Assembly: GCA_904501955.1 (NCBI GenBank) | Contig: CAJGCY010000134.1 | Coordinates: forward strand, 1-7,095 | Direction: 5' to 3' | Origin: an uncultured Akkermansia sp. | Lineage (GTDB): Bacteria > Verrucomicrobiota > Verrucomicrobiia > Verrucomicrobiales > Akkermansiaceae | Length of the DNA stretch: 7,095 nt | The notes under the pieces: generated by a model | What the model was told of the DNA's origin: nothing | What the model saw: only the letters and a program-made list of their open reading frames with translations | The model's database searches: none | Shown: positions 1 through 6,441 of the stretch, in pieces | How positions within the stretch are numbered: the stretch's first letter is position 1 | Layout of the letters: every line of letters begins with the position of its first letter | Made by a program: the position numbers and the translations under genes

Positions 1-6
1 AAAATT

Positions 7-90
7 GAGCCCGGAGCGACGGAGCGAAGCGACGCAGCGTAGGCCGACATATAATGGCGAGGACCGTAGCGAAGCGGAGCTCCGAGCCGG
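7..90. repeat. GC-rich dispersed repeat module, left copy
   Basis: This stretch begins gagcccg (7-13), continues with a patterned run of gcgacg/gcgaag/gcag-like units, and reaches catata at 48-53 followed by a gcgag at 57-61. The right end of the window (7041-7095) has the same order in the same orientation: gagcccg, a gcgag/gcgacg-rich stretch, then catata and gcgag. The distance from gagcccg to catata is 41 bases here and 42 there. The left copy continues past 61 with more gcgaag-type units and a 10-base palindrome, cggagctccg, at 75-84. Open frames cross it but look like no known protein. I infer a copy of an intergenic repeat family; its mobility and function are unknown. Confidence 0.6.
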
Positions 91-115
91 GGTGGGCGCG
101 TGTTTTTGGTGTTTG

Positions 116-258
116 CGGCATTTTGAAACAATGCCGTATTTTGAGCCACGCTTTATGCCACCCCTCCGGGGTTCGCATTTGTTTTTGGGGGCGGTTCCCG
201 GGGTTCCGCCCCTTACGGGGCTCCACCGCCGGGCTATTTTATACCGCCCCTCCGGGGC
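116..258. repeat. Cluster of short GC-rich hairpins
   Basis: Several inverted repeats lie close together. A 7-bp stem pairs 116-122 (cggcatt) with 130-136 (aatgccg). Further stems are cccc/gggg at 161-171, ggggcgg/ccgcccc at 188-194 and 206-212, gcccc/ggggc at 208-212 and 217-221, and gcccc/ggggc at 246-250 and 254-258. The stems at 188-212 and 208-221 overlap and are mutually exclusive. The unit cccctccgggg recurs (161-171 and 247-257). No T-run follows any stem, so these are not clear terminators. They resemble in kind the short-loop hairpins at 6972-7019, and I take them as part of the same modular repeat region. Confidence 0.55.
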
Positions 259-268
259 TCCGAATTTC

Positions 269-314
269 GCTCGCCTACGGCTCGCAAGCTTTTCTTCAAC
301 TTCCGATTTATCGG
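269..314 (+). repeat. Left arm of window-spanning inverted repeat
   Basis: Bases 294-314 (21 bp, cttcaacttcc followed by gatttatcgg) are the exact reverse complement of 6916-6936. The similarity continues outward: 269-288, containing gctcgc, tacg and ctcgcaag, is close to the reverse complement of 6941-6962. Each arm is therefore about 46 bases, with an exact core and a diverged flank. The inner end (303-314, ccgat/atcgg) is itself palindromic. No transposase is present between or beside the arms. I read the arms as two copies of one dispersed repeat in opposite orientation. Confidence 0.65.
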
Positions 315-490
315 GCTGCGTCAATCATGGTATCAAGCCCAAACTTAAACATCTCTTTTTCATTCTTGCGCCGCTGCCGGTCGTAATAAATGCGTTTTTG
401 TAAGTGTTTTAGTAGGATTTTTTGCAAAAACCGGGTATTTCTTGAAAAAACGGCTTGCCAAGTCGGCGTTACTTCGCTAAACTCAAGCTC
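315..490. other. AT-rich upstream region without a gene
   Basis: No credible coding sequence, RNA gene or convincing sigma-70 promoter is visible between the left repeats and the PA14-like gene. The stretch is AT-rich, with a short perfect palindrome (tttttgcaaaaa, 419-430). The 12-base string ttttttgcaaaa within it (418-429) recurs at 1725-1736 upstream of secA. The promoter of the following gene should lie here, but the best matches are weak. A TTGCCA/TAAACT pair (455-483) would leave almost no leader before the ATG. Confidence 0.4.
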
Positions 491-1657
491 ATGAAAAGGA
501 CAGCACTGTTTTCACTGTTAGTCGGTATAGTATCCATGTTTGCCACCCCGCAGGCGAAGGCTGATTGGGGTGAGGACTGGGCTGATTTGTGGGATGACGC
601 CAAAAAGAAAGGCGAAGAGCTGGGAGAGGAAGGCAAAAAACTGGGGGAGAAGGTGTGGGATGATGCCAAGAAGCGCTGGGATAGCTTGGATGTGAACTAT
701 GTGCTCATGCAGGCCTTCGGGGGCGATGTGGATGAGCAGTCCGCGCTGGTGGGTCGCTTCTATGACCTGAAGCAGCCTCTGCGCGAGGGCGCAAAACCGC
801 TGACTCGTGGCGAAGTTGTGCAGAAAATCAAAGAGTTTGACGGCAAGAAGTGGGACCAGCGCGTGTTCGAGGACTACTACAGCCCTGCGGTGCGCTTGTA
901 CGCGCCGTACTTCTACCTGCCGCGCTGCAAGGCATCTTACGGCCCGGAGGCATTCCAGTGCAATGAGACGGATTCCGGCCGTCGCGTGGCGCCCTCTGCC
1001 TGGGTGGTGGTGTACCGCGGTGTGGTGACCGCCCCTGAGGATGGCTTCTTCCGCTTTGCCGGTATGGGGGATGATACGCTGATGGTGCGCTTTGATAACA
1101 AACTGGTGTTGGAGGCCGGCTGGAGCATCCCCACCCGTGGCGATATGGTGCTGGGTACCAAAAAGCAGTACCAGCAAGAGATCACATCCAAAAAGAACAA
1201 ATGCGCGCTTTACCAGTACAAGCAGACCCCGCATTGGAATGCCGTGCTGGGTGGTATCCCCACCGGTGAGGTGTTCCGCGTGAAGAAGGGCAAGAAGTAC
1301 CCCATAGAGATTCTCGTGTCCGAGATTCCCGGTAATGAGTTCGGCTTCTGCCTGTTAATGCAGAAGGTAAAATCCCCCGGCACGGCGCCGCACGGCGTAT
1401 TTGCCCCGAAGGATTCGCCGGAGTTGTACTTATTCCGCACGAATGAAAGCTTGCCGGACTTCAGCGCGATTGAAGCAGCGCTGACTGCCGGTGGTAAAGA
1501 TTACCGCGTGAAGGGCTTCATGGAGGGACCTCCTTTCGACCACAAGAGCCCTGTGTGGAAGGTGGATTATGAGGAAGGGCAGAAGCGCGGCTTGTTCGAC
1601 AGCGTGTTCGGCCTCTTCCGTGATGATGATACCGCCATGGGTAAGCGCAGAAAGTAA
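491..1657 (+). CDS. Secreted PA14-like domain protein with N-terminal 11-residue repeats
   Basis: This encodes a 388-residue exported protein of unknown function. The ATG at 491 gives a textbook signal peptide: MKR, a hydrophobic core to about residue 17, then predicted cleavage after AKA (22-24). An in-frame TTG at 455 would add 12 residues ahead of it and spoil the signal peptide. The mature protein starts with a charged, Trp-rich predicted helix made of 11-residue blocks (34-44, 45-55, 56-66). Residues 175-211 (YRGVVTAPEDGFFRF, then GDDTLMVRFDNKLV) match the core of PA14-like carbohydrate- or surface-binding beta domains, where an Asp-Asp pair is typical. Four cysteines (146, 157, 238, 287) could form disulfides after export. 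The C-terminus is basic (GKRRK), with no sorting signal or membrane anchor seen. No Shine-Dalgarno is visible. A strong terminator follows, so it is probably a single-gene transcript. The signal peptide is secure; the PA14 call is likely; the ligand is unknown. Confidence 0.82.
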   Translation: MKRTALFSLLVGIVSMFATPQAKADWGEDWADLWDDAKKKGEELGEEGKKLGEKVWDDAKKRWDSLDVNYVLMQAFGGDVDEQSALVGRFYDLKQPLREGAKPLTRGEVVQKIKEFDGKKWDQRVFEDYYSPAVRLYAPYFYLPRCKASYGPEAFQCNETDSGRRVAPSAWVVVYRGVVTAPEDGFFRFAGMGDDTLMVRFDNKLVLEAGWSIPTRGDMVLGTKKQYQQEITSKKNKCALYQYKQTPHWNAVLGGIPTGEVFRVKKGKKYPIEILVSEIPGNEFGFCLLMQKVKSPGTAPHGVFAPKDSPELYLFRTNESLPDFSAIEAALTAGGKDYRVKGFMEGPPFDHKSPVWKVDYEEGQKRGLFDSVFGLFRDDDTAMGKRRK

Positions 1658-1688
1658 GAGCTGCCGTACGCCATTTTTGTCTTAGCCA

Positions 1689-1730
1689 TGTGTCATGCTG
1701 CCCGCGTGGGTGGCATGACACAACTTTTTT
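1689..1730 (+). terminator. Rho-independent terminator after the PA14-like gene
   Basis: Bases 1689-1698 (tgtgtcatgc) pair perfectly with 1713-1722 (gcatgacaca). The stem extends through two G-U pairs and three more G-C pairs to a GCGT loop at 1704-1707, giving about 15 pairs. Six T residues follow at 1725-1730. No matching A-run lies on the other side, so it acts in the plus direction. It separates the PA14-like transcript from secA. It also argues against starting secA at the in-frame ATG at 1690, which lies inside this hairpin. Confidence 0.9.
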
Positions 1731-1761
1731 GCAAAAGACATTGCAGAGAGCGGACTTGTGC

Positions 1762-1790
1762 TTGATAGGGGGCGCATTCTGTGCTATAAT
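1762..1790 (+). promoter_or_regulatory. Sigma-70-type promoter of secA
   Basis: The -35 element TTGATA (1762-1767) and the -10 element TATAAT (1785-1790) are separated by the optimal 17 bases. A TG at 1782-1783 gives an extended -10. Transcription would start near 1797, leaving a leader of about 50 bases before the secA ATG. That leader is T-rich just before the start and has no Shine-Dalgarno. I see no SecM-like arrest peptide or other leader ORF in it. Confidence 0.82.
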
Positions 1791-1848
1791 CCCGCACCGC
1801 GTGCAACGTACGAGCGCGCCTCAGTGTCACTCAATATTCAGTTTTTTT

Positions 1849-4800
1849 ATGCTTAAATGGATTCTCAACAAAATCGTAGGTTCTAAGAATCAACGAGAAG
1901 TGCGTAAATTACGCCCTGTCGTTAAACATATTCTTGAGATAGAAGAAACCCTGAAAGGGAAGGATCAGGAGTACCTGATTGGCAAGACTCGCGAGTGGCA
2001 GAAGTACCTGCACCGCCTGACCCCCATTGATTTGCCCGCCCGTGGCGTGATTCTCGCTGCGGATGAGGCTCAGCTTCAGGAGTATGCGGATACGCTCAAT
2101 ACCCGCTTTGATTCCCTGAAAGATGACTTCGCGAAGTTGCCCGCCGTGGAGCCCACGCCGGAATCCATTGAGGTGGGTAAGAAGGCTTTTGCTGAGATTG
2201 AGCCCAAGTTCGCCAAGATGCGCGCCAAGTACCTCGAGCAGATTCTGCCGGAGGCCTTCGCCGTGGTGAAATCCGCCGCCCGCAACATGTGCGGCACTGA
2301 GGTGTATGTGTGCGGCACCCCCATCAAGTGGGACATGGTGCACTTTGACGTGCAGCTCATCGGCGGTATCGCTTTGCACCGCGGCTTCATTGCTGAGATG
2401 GCCACCGGTGAGGGTAAGACCCTCGTGGCAACGCTGCCGGTATACCTGAACGCCTTGACCGGCATGGGTGTACACGTGGTGACGGTGAACGACTACCTCG
2501 CCCGCCGTGACTCCATGTGGATGGGCGCGCTCTTCAAGTACCTCGGCCTCACCGTTGGCTGCATCCAGAGCATGATGCCCAATGATGCCCGCCGCGTGCA
2601 GTACGCCTGCGACATCACCTACGGTACGAATGCCGAGTTCGGTTTCGACTACCTGCGCGACAACGGCATGGCCACCTCCCGCAATGCCCAGGTGCAGCGC
2701 GGTCACTACTTCGCCATCATTGACGAGGTGGACTCCATCCTTATTGACGAGGCCCGTACGCCGCTCATCATTTCCGGCCCCTCCATCATTGAGCGTGAGC
2801 AGCATTATGATACCCTCAAGCCGCTCATCGAGAAGGTGGTCAAGGCTCAGATTGAGCTTTGCAATGGCTTGATGACAAAAGCTTTTGAATACGCCAAGCA
2901 GGGTGACACCTCCGCCGCCGGGCGCTGCCTGTTCAAGGTGAAGCTGGGCATGCCCCGCAACCGCCAGTACATGCGCTCTCAGGAGGACGTGGAGTTCCGC
3001 CGCATGGTGGAGAAGTACGAGCTCTTCCTCTACCAGGACCCCCGCAAGCTGGAGCTCTTCAAGCTCAAAGAGGAGCTTTACTTCTGCATGGATGAGAAGA
3101 CCCATGATGCCGACCTCATGGAGATGGGGCGTGAGCTCATCAGCCCCGGCAAGCCGGATGATTTCGTGCTGCCCGACCTCGGCTCCGAGTTCGTGGACAT
3201 TGATGAGAATGAGACTCTCACCGAGCGCGAGAAAGAGGCCCGCAAGAGCGAGCTCATCAAGCGCTTGGACATCAACGCCGGCCGCTTGCACACCATCAGC
3301 CAGTTGCTGAAGGCCTACACCATTTACGAGAAAGACAAGGAGTACGTGGTGAAGGATAACAAGGTGATTATCATTGACCAGAACACCGGCCGTGAGATGC
3401 CCGGCCGCCGCTGGAGCGAGGGCTTGCACCAGGCTGTAGAGGCCAAGGAAGGTGTGGAGGTTGAGGCGGAGAACATGACCTACGCCACCATCACCATTCA
3501 GAACTACTTCCGCCTTTACACCCGCTTGGCCGGTATGACCGGTACGGCTGAGACGGAGGCCGCTGAGTTCCATGACATTTACAAGCTGGACGTGCTGCCC
3601 ATCCCCACGAACAAGCCCTGCATTCGTGAGGATTCCAATGACCTCATCTTCAAGACCCGCCGCGAGAAGTTCAACGCCGTGGTAGCCAAGATTAAGGAGC
3701 TGCACACCAAGGGGCAGCCCGTGCTGGTGGGTACTGCCAGTGTGGATGCGTCTGAGACGCTCTCCCGCATGCTCAAGTACGCCAAGATTCCCCATGAGGT
3801 GCTTAACGCCAAGAACCACCAGCGCGAGGCTGAGATTATCGCCCGTGCCGGTCAGCGTGGCGCCGTGACTGTGTCCACCAACATGGCCGGCCGTGGTACC
3901 GACATCAAGCTCGGTGAGGGCGTGGCAGAGCTCGGTGGCCTCTTCGTGCTGGGTACGGAGCGCTATGAGTCCCGCCGTATCGACCGCCAGCTGCGTGGCC
4001 GTTGCTCCCGCCAGGGTGACCCCGGCGCCTCCCAATTCTTCCTCTCCTTTGAGGACGACCTGATGCGCAACTTCGGCGGCAGCGAGCGCATGACCCGCGT
4101 GATGGACCGCTTCGGCATGGCTGAGGGTGAGGCTGTGGAGAGCTGGATGATGAACAAGATCATCGAGGGCGCCCAGAAGCGCGTAGAGCAGCGCAACTAC
4201 ATCTGGCGTAAGCACGTGCTGGATTATGATGACGTGATGAACCAGCAGCGCACCATCGTTTACGCTATGCGTAATGATGCCTTGCTCTGCGAGGAACCGC
4301 GTGAGATGATTTACGAGCAGCTCACGGAGGGCATTCACACCAAGTGTGAGGACTACCTCAGCGAGGACAACACCGGCGCCATCCGCCGCACGGACCTCCT
4401 GCAGTGGCTCAACTCCACCTTCCCGCTCGGCTGGAATGAGGATGACGCCGCCCTGACCAATGGTACGCCGTCCGAGGTGGCAGAGCGCATCATCGCCCGT
4501 GTGCGTGAGATGTATGAGAAGAAGGTAGAGGGCGAGCGCCCCGACCGCGTGGATAGCATGGAGCGCTCCATCATGCTGCAGTCTATCGACAAGCTGTGGC
4601 AGCAGCATATTATGGACATGGATGCCCTGCGCGAAGGCGTGCGCCTGCGCGCCCAGGGCCAGCGCGACCCCCTCGTGGAGTACAAGCGTGAGGCCTACGG
4701 CATCTTTGAGGCGCTCATCAGCAGCATTCAGTATGAGATTCTCAACAACCTCTTCCGCTCCACCACCAACCTCAACGCCTTCGAGGACTTCCTTGCTTCC

Positions 4801-5229
4801 CTCCCCGGCAGCAATGCGGAGGATGAGGATGACTCCATCACCGACATCCTCGGTAAGGGCGACCTCCTCTCCATGCTCCGCGAGCAGATGGCCCGCATCC
4901 AGAAGCAGCACGCTATGCCTGCGGTTGATTTGGAGGACCATGAGGAAGAGGACGAGGCCGAGCCCGCTCTCACAGAGCCCCCGGCTGCTGCTCCGGAGAT
5001 GCAGCTGCCCATGGGTACCTCCGTCAGCGGTGCTCCCATGCCCGGCATCCCCATGAAGCCGGAGAAGAAGATGACCCTGCCGCGCAAGAAGATTACCGTG
5101 AAAATCAAGCGCGAGGAGAATCCCTCCGCCCTCTTCATGAGCGAGGATGAGCTTGCAGAGACCGTGCCGGGCGTGACGCTTACGCCCGTGCCTGCTCCCG
5201 AGCAGCCCGCTGAAAACTCAGATAAATAA
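1849..5229 (+). CDS. secA: Preprotein translocase ATPase SecA
   Basis: SecA is the cytoplasmic and membrane-peripheral ATPase that pushes unfolded preproteins through the SecYEG channel. The product is 1126 residues, longer than E. coli SecA (901). Visible landmarks in order are: Walker A ATGEGKT (185-191), TVNDYLARRD (212-221), YGTNAEFGFDYLRDN (258-272), Walker B DEVD (292-295) followed by ILIDEARTPLIISGP, GRRWSEGLHQAVEAKEG (519-535), AGMTGTAETEA (561-571), TNMAGRGTDIKLG (677-689), the arginine-finger motif RRIDRQLRGRCSRQGD (709-724), and the scaffold region RKHVLDYDDVMNQQR (787-801). About 190 residues separate IISGP from VKDNKV, against roughly 115 in E. coli, so the preprotein cross-linking domain carries an insertion (about 325-450). 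The tail is acidic, then proline-rich and basic, and lacks the usual CxC...CH zinc motif. The ATG at 1849 is chosen because MLKWILNKIVGSKNQRE fits the family N-terminus and follows the promoter; upstream in-frame starts (1690, 1801) do not fit. Confidence 0.97.
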   Translation: MLKWILNKIVGSKNQREVRKLRPVVKHILEIEETLKGKDQEYLIGKTREWQKYLHRLTPIDLPARGVILAADEAQLQEYADTLNTRFDSLKDDFAKLPAVEPTPESIEVGKKAFAEIEPKFAKMRAKYLEQILPEAFAVVKSAARNMCGTEVYVCGTPIKWDMVHFDVQLIGGIALHRGFIAEMATGEGKTLVATLPVYLNALTGMGVHVVTVNDYLARRDSMWMGALFKYLGLTVGCIQSMMPNDARRVQYACDITYGTNAEFGFDYLRDNGMATSRNAQVQRGHYFAIIDEVDSILIDEARTPLIISGPSIIEREQHYDTLKPLIEKVVKAQIELCNGLMTKAFEYAKQGDTSAAGRCLFKVKLGMPRNRQYMRSQEDVEFRRMVEKYELFLYQDPRKLELFKLKEELYFCMDEKTHDADLMEMGRELISPGKPDDFVLPDLGSEFVDIDENETLTEREKEARKSELIKRLDINAGRLHTISQLLKAYTIYEKDKEYVVKDNKVIIIDQNTGREMPGRRWSEGLHQAVEAKEGVEVEAENMTYATITIQNYFRLYTRLAGMTGTAETEAAEFHDIYKLDVLPIPTNKPCIREDSNDLIFKTRREKFNAVVAKIKELHTKGQPVLVGTASVDASETLSRMLKYAKIPHEVLNAKNHQREAEIIARAGQRGAVTVSTNMAGRGTDIKLGEGVAELGGLFVLGTERYESRRIDRQLRGRCSRQGDPGASQFFLSFEDDLMRNFGGSERMTRVMDRFGMAEGEAVESWMMNKIIEGAQKRVEQRNYIWRKHVLDYDDVMNQQRTIVYAMRNDALLCEEPREMIYEQLTEGIHTKCEDYLSEDNTGAIRRTDLLQWLNSTFPLGWNEDDAALTNGTPSEVAERIIARVREMYEKKVEGERPDRVDSMERSIMLQSIDKLWQQHIMDMDALREGVRLRAQGQRDPLVEYKREAYGIFEALISSIQYEILNNLFRSTTNLNAFEDFLASLPGSNAEDEDDSITDILGKGDLLSMLREQMARIQKQHAMPAVDLEDHEEEDEAEPALTEPPAAAPEMQLPMGTSVSGAPMPGIPMKPEKKMTLPRKKITVKIKREENPSALFMSEDELAETVPGVTLTPVPAPEQPAENSDK

Positions 5230-5292
5230 GTACCGCATTAAGCACCGGGGCGGACGCACCTTCATTTCCTTAAGAAACAACATCTTCTCACA
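5230..5292. other. Short secA-argA intergenic spacer
   Basis: The 63 bases show no T-tailed hairpin and no convincing promoter. Readthrough from secA is therefore the simplest way for the next gene to be expressed. No Shine-Dalgarno precedes the downstream ATG; the closest purine run is aagaaa, about 20 bases upstream. Confidence 0.5.
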
Positions 5293-6369
5293 ATGAACGT
5301 GCGCTCCGCCCTTGCTTATGTGCCTTATTTCCGTAACAGGCTCTTTGTAGTACACATCTGCAAAGAGCTTTTGCATGCGGAGGCGCTGGTGGATGCTCTG
5401 TTGGACGCCGCCGCGCTGCATGAAATCGGCGTGCGCCTGGTGCTGGTGTGCGAGGGTGAGGAGGCCTCCGTGCTTGCCCGCCGCACCGGGGAGTGTGAGC
5501 TGCCCGCAGCCTTGGCGGAGCTGCCGCTCACGGCTGCTCCTGCTGCTGCCCGCGTGGCGGAGATTGTGGAGCGAGGGCAGGTGGCCATTGTTCCCTCCGG
5601 GGCCATCGGGCGCTTTGATGAGGGCAGTGTGGCGCTGGCTGTCGCCCTGGGGGCTGCCAAATACATTTGCCTGCAGGTGGAGGCCGTGCCCAGCCGCATG
5701 GGACAGCCCATTTTCGCCATTGCGGAGAGCGATGTCGCGCCCGAATTGTGTGCTGACTGCTCTTGCGCGGAGGAGCTGCTGCATGCTGCGCAGGTTTGCC
5801 GCCGTGGTATTCCGCGTGTGCACATGCTGGATGGCTTGCACCGCGGCGTGCTGCTCGATGAGCTCTTCTCTGAGGAGGGCGTGGGCGCCATGGTGCACGC
5901 GGACTCCTACCGCGAGATTCGCCCGCTGAATGTGGATGACATCCCGGAGCTGCTCTCCATGATTGCCCGCTGCGTTGCGGATGCCAAGCTGGTGGAGCGT
6001 ACGTATGAGTCCATTCACGCGCGTTTGGATAGCTACTACGTCTACACGCTGGATGATACCATCGTCGGCTGTGTGGCTCTCTACCCCTTTGAGCAGGAGC
6101 ATTGCGCCGAGCTCGGCTGCCTGTTCATCAAGAAAAATTATGAAGGTCACGGCTATGGCCGCGCCATGTGCCGCTTCATTGAAGACAAAGCCCGCGCCAT
6201 GGGCTTCGATTGGATTTTTGCTATCTCACAAAGTGCGGTTGATTACTTCCGTGACCGCCTCGGCTACGCGCAGCTTTCCCGCGATGTGCTGCCTCCCTCC
6301 CGTCGCGCTGCCCTTGAGGCAAGTGGTCGCTCCTCCGCCGTTTTCGGGCATAATTTGAATGAAATGTGA
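5293..6369 (+). CDS. argA: ArgA-like amino-acid N-acetyltransferase (AAK-like plus GNAT domains)
   Basis: This probably makes N-acetylglutamate from glutamate and acetyl-CoA, the first step of arginine biosynthesis in the cytoplasm. The 358-residue product has the ArgA layout. Residues 1 to about 170 resemble the amino-acid-kinase fold (FVVHI at 18-22, GVRLVLV at 46-52, GQVAIVPSGAIGRFDEG at 95-111). A linker follows (RVHMLDGLHRGVLLDELFSEEGVGAM, 175-200), then a C-terminal GNAT domain (207-324) with CVALYPF (260-266) and the acetyl-CoA loop YEGHGYG (283-289). ArgA proteins are usually about 440 residues, so the kinase-like part is shortened. Its glycine-rich N-terminal loop (GGE in relatives) reads HICKEL here. 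The first residue of the Q/RxxGxG/A loop is Glu284 rather than Gln or Arg. Feedback by arginine, which uses the kinase-like domain in ArgA, may therefore be altered. It lies 63 bases after secA and is likely cotranscribed. The family call is firm; the exact substrate is likely but not proven. Confidence 0.8.
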   Translation: MNVRSALAYVPYFRNRLFVVHICKELLHAEALVDALLDAAALHEIGVRLVLVCEGEEASVLARRTGECELPAALAELPLTAAPAAARVAEIVERGQVAIVPSGAIGRFDEGSVALAVALGAAKYICLQVEAVPSRMGQPIFAIAESDVAPELCADCSCAEELLHAAQVCRRGIPRVHMLDGLHRGVLLDELFSEEGVGAMVHADSYREIRPLNVDDIPELLSMIARCVADAKLVERTYESIHARLDSYYVYTLDDTIVGCVALYPFEQEHCAELGCLFIKKNYEGHGYGRAMCRFIEDKARAMGFDWIFAISQSAVDYFRDRLGYAQLSRDVLPPSRRAALEASGRSSAVFGHNLNEM

Positions 6370-6375
6370 TGATTG

Positions 6376-6396
6376 GTGTTGCGTTTGTCGCAATAC
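6376..6396. promoter_or_regulatory. Inverted repeat overlapping the promoter of the GYF_2 gene
   Basis: An 8-bp stem pairs 6376-6383 (ggtgttgcg without the first g) with 6389-6396 (cgcaatac), with one G-T wobble and a 5-base loop (tttgt). It begins 7 bases after the ArgA-like stop codon and covers the predicted -35 and spacer. No T-run follows, so it is a poor terminator. A repressor operator or a weak 3'-end stabilising hairpin are both possible. Confidence 0.5.
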
Positions 6397-6407
6397 TGCT
6401 GTATAAT
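6379..6407 (+). promoter_or_regulatory. Probable promoter of the GYF_2 gene
   Basis: A perfect -10 hexamer TATAAT (6402-6407) has a weak -35 match, TTGCGT (6379-6384), 17 bases upstream. Transcription would start near 6414, leaving a leader of about 28 bases. The perfect -10 supports a real promoter; the poor -35 suggests moderate strength or activator help. Confidence 0.62.
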
Positions 6408-6409
6408 TG

Positions 6410-6428
6410 CAACGAAAACAATTCGTTG
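6410..6428 (+). promoter_or_regulatory. Hairpin at the transcription start or 5' leader of the GYF_2 gene
   Basis: The arms caacgaa (6410-6416) and ttcgttg (6422-6428) form a perfect 7-bp inverted repeat with a 5-base loop. It lies directly after the -10 element and ends 13 bases before the ATG. It could be an operator half-site pair or an RNA hairpin near the 5' end of the message. No Shine-Dalgarno follows it. Confidence 0.5.
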
Positions 6429-6441
6429 AGTTATCCGGATT

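Noticed and set aside
5..403. Plus-strand open frames through the left repeat region (5-403 and 54-386)
   Set aside because: They run across repeat modules and hairpins, have no recognisable domain, and overlap each other in different frames.
455..483. TTGCCA-17-TAAACT promoter for the PA14-like gene
   Set aside because: The -10 matches only 4 of 6 and would place the start site at the ATG; too weak to call.
455..490. TTG start for the PA14-like protein
   Set aside because: It adds 12 residues ahead of a complete signal peptide; ATG at 491 is the better start.
518..1234. Minus-strand open frame over the PA14-like gene
   Set aside because: Same in-register antisense effect of codon bias; the plus strand has a signal peptide, domain and terminator.
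418..1736. Shared 12-base string ttttttgcaaaa at 418-429 and 1725-1736
   Set aside because: Low-complexity and partly the T-run of a terminator; probably coincidence.
1690..1848. Longer secA starting at ATG 1690 or GTG 1801
   Set aside because: 1690 lies inside the terminator hairpin and upstream of the promoter; 1801 adds residues that do not fit the SecA N-terminus.
1797..1848. SecM-like leader peptide controlling secA
   Set aside because: The leader is only about 50 bases and holds no separate open frame or arrest-like motif.
1909..4941. Very long open frame (1010 codons) on the minus strand across secA
   Set aside because: Its codons are in exact register with the secA codons, so it stays open simply because secA avoids TTA, CTA and TCA. 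The sense frame shows all SecA motifs, and the antisense translation resembles no family.
5218..6150. Minus-strand open frame over the ArgA-like gene
   Set aside because: Again in register with the sense codons, and the sense protein is clearly an ArgA/GNAT relative.
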